Assembly: GCF_005893125.1 (NCBI RefSeq)
Contig: NZ_VCJS01000003.1
Location: 62,001 to 126,000, forward strand
Source: Nonomuraea basaltis
Lineage (GTDB): Bacteria; Actinomycetota; Actinomycetes; Streptosporangiales; Streptosporangiaceae
Direction of reading: 5' to 3'
Length of the DNA stretch: 64,000 bases
Below the pieces are notes generated by a model that ran no database searches, was not told the DNA's origin, and saw nothing but the letters and a program-made list of their open reading frames with translations. Shown here in pieces: positions 35,232-42,242 of the stretch. Positions within the stretch are counted from its first letter, which is position 1. Every line of letters starts with the position of its first letter. Both the position numbers and the translations under genes were made by a program.

Positions 35232-35906
35232 TTAGGTCTCCTGATTCGGGAACTCGTAGGGGTTGCGAGGAAGCCGGCGGCGCCGGGACACGTTGCACCG
35301 CACGTAGTACACGGCGTAGTGGACCAGCGCGACGAGCAGGATGCCGGTCATGAGCGTGACCAGGTTCGGATCCTGGTCGCTCAGCCCGGTCACACCGACG
35401 GTCAGATAGGTGGAGTTGACGGTCGCGAGCACCATGACGTTGATGCCCGGCCAGGCGAGCGGCGCGTACGTCTCGGGGAAGCGCGGGTCGATCGGGAGAT
35501 TCGGGCTCCAGCCGAGCTCTTTTCTGAGCCTGGTCGCGTACAGGAGGCGGAAGTTGTTGATCGCCCGTGCCGTTCTGGCATGCGCGTTGACCGCTTCGAC
35601 GAGCCGCAGGAACGGCAGCACGCTCAGCAGGCCGAACGTGGTGATCAGGGCGAACAGGTACCACGGCACCCGCTGCCACTGCGTCAGGCTCTGCGGGTCG
35701 ACCACCTTGGCGCTGGCCAGGGCGATGGCCGCGAGGAACGGGCCGGACAGCAGGCTCAGCGCGAGCCTGGTCATCTTCAGCCGCTCTTCTTTGGCGGCGA
35801 GGTGGACCGCGTAGATGCCGGTGAAGTCCACCGCGGCCAGCTGGAGGAACTGGCTCGGCGCGAGGTCGTCCTCCCTGGCCGCCATGCGAAGGGGGGTCTT
35901 CCGCAT
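35232..35906 (-). CDS. Four-helix membrane protein paired with TS-like gene
   Basis: A 224-aa membrane protein with four predicted helices: about residues 46-66, 81-102, 152-174 and 183-204, with a helical cytosolic loop between the second and third. The N-terminal 45 residues include an amphipathic helix QLAAVDFTGIYAVHLAAKEE leading into TM1. Not recognised by name; the overall plan (N-terminal helix, two plus two membrane helices, about 220 residues) resembles small membrane effectors in nucleotide-linked conflict systems such as SLATT or S-4TM, but that is inference. The downstream TS-like gene starts immediately after its stop, so they form one unit. Confidence 0.65.
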   Translation of the reverse strand: MRKTPLRMAAREDDLAPSQFLQLAAVDFTGIYAVHLAAKEERLKMTRLALSLLSGPFLAAIALASAKVVDPQSLTQWQRVPWYLFALITTFGLLSVLPFLRLVEAVNAHARTARAINNFRLLYATRLRKELGWSPNLPIDPRFPETYAPLAWPGINVMVLATVNSTYLTVGVTGLSDQDPNLVTLMTGILLVALVHYAVYYVRCNVSRRRRLPRNPYEFPNQET

Positions 35907-36046
35907 TGGCGTGCTCCTGGTGTGAGTACCTCCAGTATGAGCGGATTTTTCGTGAATGGGCGGTGATTTCTACCAATTGTTCCAACAAATCTCAACTCAC
36001 CGCAGTCAGAGGGCTGCTCAGTCCCGGACATGACATTCTGGAGACC

Positions 36047-36592
36047 GTGACCGAATCGCCGGGCCGGGTCCTCTACGTCATCGTGTGCGCGGCCGGACCG
36101 GCCGTGGAGGCCGGCCGCCTCGTCGCCATGGCGCAGGACGAGGGCTGGATCGTGCAGATCGTCGCCACGCCGTCGGCGCTCGACTTCATCGACGTGCCGG
36201 CGCTGGAACGGCAGACCGGCCGCCCGGTCCGCAGCCGCTACCGCAAGCCGTCCGAGCCCAAACCGCCCCGGGCCGACGCCATCATCGTCGCCCCGGCGAC
36301 GTACAACACGATCAACAAGTTCGCCCAGGGCATCGCCGACACCTACGCCCTCGGTGTGCTGGCCGAGGCGCCCGGGCTCGGCATTCCCGTTGTCGTGCTG
36401 CCCTTCGTCAACAGCGCCCTGGCCTCCCGTACGGCCTTCCGGCGCAGCGTGGCGGAGCTGCGGGCCGACGGCGTACGCGTGCTGTTCGGCCCGGGACAGT
36501 ACGAGCCCCATCCGCCCAGCGCGGCAGCCGACCGCTTCGACGCCTACCCCTGGAAGCGGGCGCTTACCGAGCTCACCCGGCCGGGAGATTGA
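36047..36592 (+). CDS. HFCD-family flavoprotein
   Basis: A 181-aa flavoprotein-like protein of the homo-oligomeric flavin-containing Cys decarboxylase superfamily (CoaC, EpiD). RVLYVIVCAAGPAVEAGRLV forms the first strand and loop, and IIVAPATYNTINKFAQGIAD is the conserved FMN-binding region. The usual catalytic His near the N-terminal part is not obvious. GTG 36047 starts the domain; upstream frame looks non-coding. Divergent from the 4TM/TS-like pair with about 140 bp between. Confidence 0.78.
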   Translation: MTESPGRVLYVIVCAAGPAVEAGRLVAMAQDEGWIVQIVATPSALDFIDVPALERQTGRPVRSRYRKPSEPKPPRADAIIVAPATYNTINKFAQGIADTYALGVLAEAPGLGIPVVVLPFVNSALASRTAFRRSVAELRADGVRVLFGPGQYEPHPPSAAADRFDAYPWKRALTELTRPGD

Positions 36593-36604
36593 GTCTGACA
36601 CCGT

Positions 36605-37165
36605 GTGAGGCGGTATCCCGGGATGGAGCTGGCCCCCGACCGGTACCGGTACGTGCTGGAGCGGCCCGTCATCGAGGAGGCCGGCAAGCGGTGGCTCTAC
36701 TGCGGCGGGGCGAGCGCGCTGATCGGGGGGATCATCGCACGTGGGACGGGCCGGCCGCTGGAGGAGTACGCCGCCACCGCGCTCTTCGGACCGCTCGGGA
36801 TCACCGAGTTCCAGTGGTCGAAGGGCGACGACGGGCTGGCGATGGCCGCGGCCGGGGTGCGGCTGCGGCCGATCGGCCTGGCCGCCATCGGGCAGCTCGT
36901 GCTCGACGGCGGCCGGGGGATCGTGCCCGGCGATTGGATCAAGGAGTTGTCGCGACCGCGGGTGAGGATCGACGACGGGTTCGAGTACGGCTACCAGTGG
37001 TACGTGGGCACCGGAGCCCGTCGCTGGGTCCAGGGCATAGGCAACGGCGGGCAGCGGCTGCTCGTGGCGCCCGGCGAGGAGCTGGTCGTGGCGGTGACCG
37101 CCGGAGAGTATGACCAGGACGCGGCCAGCGCCGCGGCCATTGTCGAGGCTGTCCTCGGCGCCTGA
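36605..37165 (+). pseudogene. Beta-lactamase-fold (class C/esterase) C-terminal remnant
   Basis: A 186-codon frame that matches only the C-terminal two-thirds of serine hydrolases of the beta-lactamase family 12 fold: RWLYCGGASALIGGIIARGT (Y-x-G segment), YAATALFGPLGITEFQW and the late GNGGQRLLVAPGEELVV. The first 150 or so residues with the SxxK nucleophile are missing, and only about a dozen bases separate it from the flavoprotein stop. It cannot be an active enzyme as it stands; it is most likely a deletion remnant. Confidence 0.8.
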
Positions 37166-37167
37166 GA

Positions 37168-38124
37168 TCAGGGAATGAGCAGGATGCGCCCGGTGACCGC
37201 GCGGCTCTCCAGGAGGTGGTGGGCCTGCGCGGCCTCCTCCAGCGGCAGCGTGCGGTCGATGAACGCCTCGCCGCGCCCCGATCCCAGCCGGGCGAGCATC
37301 TCCGGATAGCGCATCCCGAACACCTCCCCGGCCCACCCCGGGCCGCTGCAACCGACGATCGTCACGCCGCGTTCCATCAGGTCCGCGGCGGTGACGGCGG
37401 CGGGTTCCCCGCTCAGCAGCCCGTAGTAGAGCATGCGGCCGGAGCCGGGCGTCAGGTGGTCGAGCACCCTCCTGGCCGAGCTCCCGCCGATGGACTCGAA
37501 GACGACGTCCACGTCCGCGGGCAGCTCGCCGGGCCACTCGGGCGAGCTGTGATCGAGCACGACGTCGGCGCCCAGCTCGCCCGCCCGGGCCCGTTTGGCG
37601 GCGGACCCGGCGGTGGCGATCACCTTCGCCGCCCCGAACTCCTTCGCGTGCCGCACCACCTGGCTTCCGACCGAGCTGGTGCCCGCCTCCACCAGGACGG
37701 TCTCCCCGCCTTCGAGTCGCGCCCGGTGCAGCAGGCCCAGGGCGATCGCGCCGGGCGCGGCCACGGCCAAGGCGTCCGCCGGCGTCACGCCCTCCGGGAC
37801 CGGGCAGGTCATGGCGGCCGGGAGCGCCACGTACTCGGCGTACGACCCCAATCCGCCGGTCACCCCCACCCGCGTGGTCCCGAGCAGCTCCGCGCCGACG
37901 CCCTCGCCCACCTCCACGACCTCACCGACCGCTTCCGCGCCGAGCACGGCGGGCAGCGACAGCGGGAACGGCAGCGCGCCCGCTCTGATCTGGGTCTCCG
38001 CGTAGCTGACGCCGATGGCCTGGGCACGGATGAGGACCTGACCTTCGCCTGGGCGCGGGCGGGGCAGATCCGTCACCTTGAGCTGCTCCGGGCCACCCGT
38101 CTCGGGCAGGACGATCGCGCGCAT
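37168..38124 (-). CDS. Quinone oxidoreductase, MDR family
   Basis: A 318-aa zinc-independent medium-chain dehydrogenase/reductase. N-terminal GroES-like fold (MRAIVLPETGGPEQLKV), nucleotide site VEAGTSSVGSQVVRHAKEFG, and no structural-zinc cysteines. NADPH-dependent reduction of quinones or enones is typical. ATG 38124 with GAAGGAG seven bases upstream. Divergent from a TetR gene with two palindromic operators between, so it is probably the regulated gene. Confidence 0.87.
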   Translation of the reverse strand: MRAIVLPETGGPEQLKVTDLPRPRPGEGQVLIRAQAIGVSYAETQIRAGALPFPLSLPAVLGAEAVGEVVEVGEGVGAELLGTTRVGVTGGLGSYAEYVALPAAMTCPVPEGVTPADALAVAAPGAIALGLLHRARLEGGETVLVEAGTSSVGSQVVRHAKEFGAAKVIATAGSAAKRARAGELGADVVLDHSSPEWPGELPADVDVVFESIGGSSARRVLDHLTPGSGRMLYYGLLSGEPAAVTAADLMERGVTIVGCSGPGWAGEVFGMRYPEMLARLGSGRGEAFIDRTLPLEEAAQAHHLLESRAVTGRILLIP

Positions 38125-38150
38125 GCTTCGCTCCTTCAAAGGCATTAAGT

Positions 38151-38186
38151 GAACCAGTGGTCCAGTTAATATATGGACCTCTGGTC
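38151..38186. promoter_or_regulatory. Twin TetR operators
   Basis: GAACCAGTGGTCC (38151-38163) and GGACCTCTGGTC (38175-38186) are two imperfect palindromes of the form GGACC-x-x-TGGTC, 24 bp apart centre to centre, in the divergent promoter of the oxidoreductase and TetR genes. Confidence 0.65.
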
Positions 38187-38214
38187 AAGTTTGTCCATAC
38201 GAAAGAATGACCGG

Positions 38215-38805
38215 ATGGAACGTCGGGAGCGGGCCGATGCCGCGCGCAACAGGCAGGCGATCCTGCGGGCGGCCGAGGACCTGCTGGGGCAGTACCCGCC
38301 CGAGCAGGTCTCCGTGGAGCGGGTCGCGGCAGCCGCCGGCGTGGGCAAGGGGACGGTCTTCCACCGGTTCGGCAGCCGTACCGGGCTCATGCGGGAGCTC
38401 ATGGCCGAGCGGGTGCGGGAGCTGGAGGAGGCCGTCACCGAGGGGCCGCCGCCGCTCGGCCCGGGCGCGCCGCCGGTCGCGCGGCTGGTCGCGTTCTTCG
38501 AGGCGCTGGCGGTGCTGGCGGCGCGCAACGGGAACCTCGTGGCGGCGTATGAGCACGCCATGCTCACCAGGAAGGCCGCCCCCGAGCAGCCGAGGGAGGC
38601 CAATCCGATCTACCTGTTCTGGCACCGGCACGTGTCGGAGCTGATCGCCGCGGGGCGGCCGGACGTGGACGCCGAGCAGATCGCGCACATGCTGCTCGGC
38701 GTGCTGCACATGGAGCCGATCGCGAGCCAGTTGCGCGCGGGCGAGCACGACAAGCTCGCCGCGAGCTACGCCGAGCTGGTCAGGGGGCTGATGGGAGGTC
38801 GATGA
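38215..38805 (+). CDS. TetR family transcriptional regulator
   Basis: A 196-aa TetR repressor with HTH RVAAAAGVGKGTVFHRFGSR. ATG 38215 chosen; the upstream ATG at 38173 lies inside the operator and is unlikely. It probably represses the divergent quinone oxidoreductase and itself. The last 26 bases overlap the end of the convergent LysR gene. Confidence 0.88.
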   Translation: MERRERADAARNRQAILRAAEDLLGQYPPEQVSVERVAAAAGVGKGTVFHRFGSRTGLMRELMAERVRELEEAVTEGPPPLGPGAPPVARLVAFFEALAVLAARNGNLVAAYEHAMLTRKAAPEQPREANPIYLFWHRHVSELIAAGRPDVDAEQIAHMLLGVLHMEPIASQLRAGEHDKLAASYAELVRGLMGGR

Positions 38806-39652
38806 TCGCCGTTCGGAAGGCGGCGACGGCCGCCCTGATCGCCGGGTGCTCGCCGTACCCCCTTCTGAACGCCGCCAGCGTGCGGCGGCTCAGCGGCAGG
38901 CGGGTGAGCGCGACCCCGGGCGGCGGCGCGGTCGCGGCCAGGTGGGGCACGAGCGCGACGCCCTGATCCGCCGCCGCGAGGGCCAGGACGGTGTCGAAGT
39001 CGTCGATGTGGTGCCGGACGCGCGGCTCGAAACCCGCCGCCTGGCAGGCCCTGATCGCCATGGTGTGGCAGAGCGTGCCGGGCTTGTTCGTGATCCACAC
39101 GTCATCGCGGGCGGCGGCGATCGAGGCCCGGTTCGTCAGGTACATCGGCTCGCTGAACAGCGGCTCCGTCTCGATGGACGGGTCGGTGACGGGCGGGACG
39201 AAGTCGTACTCGTGGACGAGCGCCACGTCGAGCTCCCCCGCCCGCAGCGCGGCCGACACGTCGGCGGGGTCGATCTCGGCGACCATCGGCTCCAGCCCCG
39301 GATGCGCGCCGGTCAGGCGGAGGGCGGACGGCAGCAGCACGCGGGCCGCCGTGGGGAACGCGCCGATCCGGAGAGGCCCCGACGGCCCGCCCCGCGCGGC
39401 AGCGAGGGCCGCCGAGGCGCGTTCGAGCTGCTCCAGTACGGCCTGCGCGTGCTCCACCAGGAGGTGTCCTGCCGGGGTCAGTGTCACGGTACGGCCGGTG
39501 CGTTCGAGCAGCGGCACGCCTGCCTCCCGTTCCAGGGCGCTGAGCTGCTGCGAGACGGCCGAGGGCGTGAACGTGACCGCCTCCGCGACGGCGGCGATCG
39601 TGCCCCGCATGGCGAGTTCGCGGAGGAGGTGAAGCTTGCGCGGATCGAGCAT
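38780..39652 (-). CDS. LysR family transcriptional regulator
   Basis: A 290-aa LysR protein: HTH RGTIAAVAEAVTFTPSAVSQ and C-terminal effector domain. It starts 70 bp from the divergent DapA-like gene, its likely target. Its 3' end overlaps the TetR gene on the other strand. Confidence 0.9.
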   Translation of the reverse strand: MLDPRKLHLLRELAMRGTIAAVAEAVTFTPSAVSQQLSALEREAGVPLLERTGRTVTLTPAGHLLVEHAQAVLEQLERASAALAAARGGPSGPLRIGAFPTAARVLLPSALRLTGAHPGLEPMVAEIDPADVSAALRAGELDVALVHEYDFVPPVTDPSIETEPLFSEPMYLTNRASIAAARDDVWITNKPGTLCHTMAIRACQAAGFEPRVRHHIDDFDTVLALAAADQGVALVPHLAATAPPPGVALTRLPLSRRTLAAFRRGYGEHPAIRAAVAAFRTAIIDLPSAP

Positions 39653-39723
39653 AAGTTGAGCTTACGTTCCAGCGAAGAAATCCGAACTAGACCTAACGGG
39701 ACGCGGTCGGTCACGCTCGAAGC

Positions 39724-40602
39724 ATGTTGAGAGGAATCCACGTACCGCTGGTCACCCCGTTCGCCGCGACGGGCGAGGTGGCCCTGGACGTCATCGAGAA
39801 GCTCGCCCACCAGGTTCTCGACGAGGGCGCGGCCGGGCTGGTCGCGCTCGGCACCACCGGTGAGGTGGCCGCGCTCGACCCCGAGGAAGTGGCGCGGGTG
39901 ATCGACGTGTGCGCGCGCGTCTGCGTGCGGCGGGAGGCGCTGCTGACGGTGGGGGTGACGGGGAACGACACGCGCTCGACGGCGCACGCGTTGCGGAGCC
40001 TGCCGGACGGGGTGGGGGCGGCGCTGGTGACCGTCCCGTACTTCCTGCGGCCCGGCGAGCGCGGGGTCGTCGCGCACTTCGAGGCGCTGGCCGAGGAGAC
40101 GCCGGTGCCGCTCGTGATCTACCACATCCCGTACCGGACCGGGCAGGCGGTGGGCGCCGCGACGCTGCGGCGGCTGGGGGCGCACCCGATGGTCGCAGGC
40201 GTGAAGTACGCGGCCGGCGGGATCGATCAGGACGCCGTCGACCTGCTCGGGGACCTGCCCGACGGGTTCGAGGTGGTGGGCGGCGACGACGCGTTCATCT
40301 CGCCGCTGCTCGCCCTGGGCGCCTCGGGCGGGATCCTCGCCTCGGCGCACCTGCGCACACGGAGCTTCGCCGACCTGGTGGACGCCTGGCACGCGGGGGA
40401 CGCGGGCCGGGCCAGGGCGCTCGGGCACCGGCTGGCCAGGATGTCCGCCGCACTGTTCGCCGAGCCGAACCCCACCGTGATCAAGGGCGTGCTGCACGCC
40501 CAGGGCCTGATCCCGACCCCGGACGTGCGGTTGCCGCTGGTGCCCGCGAGCGCTGGGGCGGTGTCACAGGCTCGCCTGGTAGCGGTACATCCAGGCGAGT
40601 GA
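39724..40602 (+). CDS. Dihydrodipicolinate synthase family protein
   Basis: A 292-aa class I aldolase of the DapA/NanA family. The Schiff-base lysine is K161 (AGVKYAAGG), the catalytic tyrosine Y133 (VIYHIPYRTG) and the pyruvate-binding TTGE is at residues 44-47, numbers that match E. coli DapA. In this neighbourhood, with a divergent LysR regulator and no lysine genes, it is as likely a catabolic aldolase (for example for a keto-sugar acid) as lysine-pathway DapA. Its 3' end overlaps the convergent monooxygenase gene by 39 bases. Confidence 0.82.
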   Translation: MLRGIHVPLVTPFAATGEVALDVIEKLAHQVLDEGAAGLVALGTTGEVAALDPEEVARVIDVCARVCVRREALLTVGVTGNDTRSTAHALRSLPDGVGAALVTVPYFLRPGERGVVAHFEALAEETPVPLVIYHIPYRTGQAVGAATLRRLGAHPMVAGVKYAAGGIDQDAVDLLGDLPDGFEVVGGDDAFISPLLALGASGGILASAHLRTRSFADLVDAWHAGDAGRARALGHRLARMSAALFAEPNPTVIKGVLHAQGLIPTPDVRLPLVPASAGAVSQARLVAVHPGE

Positions 40603-41712
40603 CTCCTGGCTCGCGCTCTTCTTCAGGAAGAGCGGCAGCATCAGGTCGCGGAAGACCCGGCCCACCGGGCCCGCGGCCTTGCTGTTGCTGATCGTTCGCG
40701 AGTACGCGACCACCCGCTCCACCCTGGGCCGCCGCTCGGCCTCGAAGCGCCCGAACGCCTCGCGGTGATCCGCGCTGTCGCGCAGGCACCTGGCCAGCGC
40801 GACCGCGTCCTCGACGGCCAGTGAGGCGCCCTGGCCGGAGCTGGGAGAGGTGGCGTGCGCGGCGTCTCCGAGGAGCAGGACCCGGCCGCGGTGCCACACG
40901 GGCACCGGCGGCAGGTCGTGGATCGGCAGCGCCGGTCCGACCTCGCTGCGCGAGACGAGCTGGGCGGAGGAGTTCGCGTCGTCCTCGAACGCCCTGACCA
41001 GCTCCGCCTTCCAGCTCTCCGGAACGTCGCCGAGCCGCCTGGGCAGGTTCGCGAACCACCAGGTCTCGCCCGAATCGGCCACCGTGTAGCCGAAGAACGC
41101 GCGCTTGCCGAAGACCATGTTGTACACGCCCGGCTCGCCGGGGAGGCTCGTGTCCTTGACGATCCCGCCGAAGCTGTACAGCCCGCTGTAGCGGGGCGCC
41201 GGGGCCTGCGGGTCGAGGATCGAGCGGGTGTGCGAGTGCACGCCGTCGCAGGCGATCAGCAGGTCCCCGGTGGCCTCCGTGCCGTCCTCAAACCTGGCGG
41301 TGACCCCGCCTCCGTGGTCGTCGTACGAGACCAGGCGCTTGCCGTACGTCACCTGGATCCCCCGCCGCGCGGCCTCGTCGCGGACGGTCCGGTAGAGGTC
41401 GGAGCGCAGGACGGTGTGGCTCACCGTGCCGTCGTCGAGCCGCAGGCCGTTGGCCACCTCGCCGAGCCGCTTGCCCGAGCCGCTCCACATGACCATCCGC
41501 GGCGTGGGGATGGCCGGCTCCAGCACCGTACGGTGCGCGCCCAGCGTGCGCAGCGCGGCCAGGCCGTTCGAGGCGAGGTTGAGGAACGAGCCCACGTTCT
41601 CCGCGCTCTGCCCGTACGCCTCGAAGATCTCCGCCTCGACGCCCACCTCACGCAGCGCCATCGCGGTGACCGGGCCGGCAATTCCGCACCCTATGATCAA
41701 AGCCTTCATCAT
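40564..41712 (-). CDS. FAD-dependent monooxygenase
   Basis: A 382-aa group A flavin monooxygenase (PHBH fold). FAD motifs: IIGCGIAGPVTAMALREVG at the N-terminus, DLLIACDGVHSHTRS in the middle (DG motif), and VLLLGDAAHATSPSSGQGAS (GD motif). NAD(P)H-dependent hydroxylation of an aromatic or similar compound is expected. The start is seven bases from a MarR-type palindrome and the gene is divergent from a MarR regulator. Confidence 0.87.
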   Translation of the reverse strand: MMKALIIGCGIAGPVTAMALREVGVEAEIFEAYGQSAENVGSFLNLASNGLAALRTLGAHRTVLEPAIPTPRMVMWSGSGKRLGEVANGLRLDDGTVSHTVLRSDLYRTVRDEAARRGIQVTYGKRLVSYDDHGGGVTARFEDGTEATGDLLIACDGVHSHTRSILDPQAPAPRYSGLYSFGGIVKDTSLPGEPGVYNMVFGKRAFFGYTVADSGETWWFANLPRRLGDVPESWKAELVRAFEDDANSSAQLVSRSEVGPALPIHDLPPVPVWHRGRVLLLGDAAHATSPSSGQGASLAVEDAVALARCLRDSADHREAFGRFEAERRPRVERVVAYSRTISNSKAAGPVGRVFRDLMLPLFLKKSASQESLAWMYRYQASL

Positions 41713-41718
41713 GATACC

Positions 41719-41738
41719 TTTCGTTCGGTCGAACGAAA
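41719..41738. promoter_or_regulatory. MarR operator palindrome
   Basis: TTTCGTTC-GGTC-GAACGAAA: two perfect eight-base arms between the divergent monooxygenase and MarR genes. Confidence 0.75.
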
Positions 41739-41759
41739 TATACGGTGAAGGTATGGGTT

Positions 41760-42233
41760 ATGTCGAGAGATATTTCGGATCACCGAAAGAAGTTGCTGGA
41801 GGAGCTGGCGGTTGCGGGGCGGAAGAGCAGCAACGCCGCCGTGATGTACCACAGCGCCATGGGCGAGCGGCTCGGCCTTGGCATGACCGAGGAGAAGACC
41901 CTCGACCTGCTGCAACGTCTCGGGCCGCTGACGGCGGGCGAGCTCTCCCAGCACACGGGCCTGGCGCCGGCCACGGTCAGCGGCGTGATCGACCGGCTGG
42001 AGGGCAAGTGGCTGGTACGGCGCGTGCGCGACACCAAGGACCGGCGGCGGGTGCGCGTCGAGATCAACTACGAGCGGCTGGCCGGGTTCGGGGAGCTGTT
42101 CGAACCGTTCGTGGCCGCGCTGGCGCAGCTGTACGAGCGCTACACGGACGAGCAGCTCGAAGTGATCCTCGACTTCCTCACCCGCTCCACGGCCCTGCAG
42201 CGGGAGGCGACCACGGCGCTGGGCGAGGAATGA
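41760..42233 (+). CDS. MarR family transcriptional regulator
   Basis: A 157-aa MarR protein with helix-turn-helix GELSQHTGLAPATVSGVIDR and wing RRVRDTKDRRRVRVEINYE. Likely repressor of the divergent FAD monooxygenase through the palindrome at 41719. ATG 41760 gives MSRDISDHRKK; a slightly earlier ATG is possible. Confidence 0.9.
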   Translation: MSRDISDHRKKLLEELAVAGRKSSNAAVMYHSAMGERLGLGMTEEKTLDLLQRLGPLTAGELSQHTGLAPATVSGVIDRLEGKWLVRRVRDTKDRRRVRVEINYERLAGFGELFEPFVAALAQLYERYTDEQLEVILDFLTRSTALQREATTALGEE

Positions 42234-42242
42234 GGCGTGCTC

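Noticed and set aside
39724..40602. DapA-like gene assigned to the lysine pathway with lysC-asd
   Set aside because: It is 30 kb away, paired with its own LysR regulator and no lysine genes; family residues alone do not separate DapA from catabolic aldolases.
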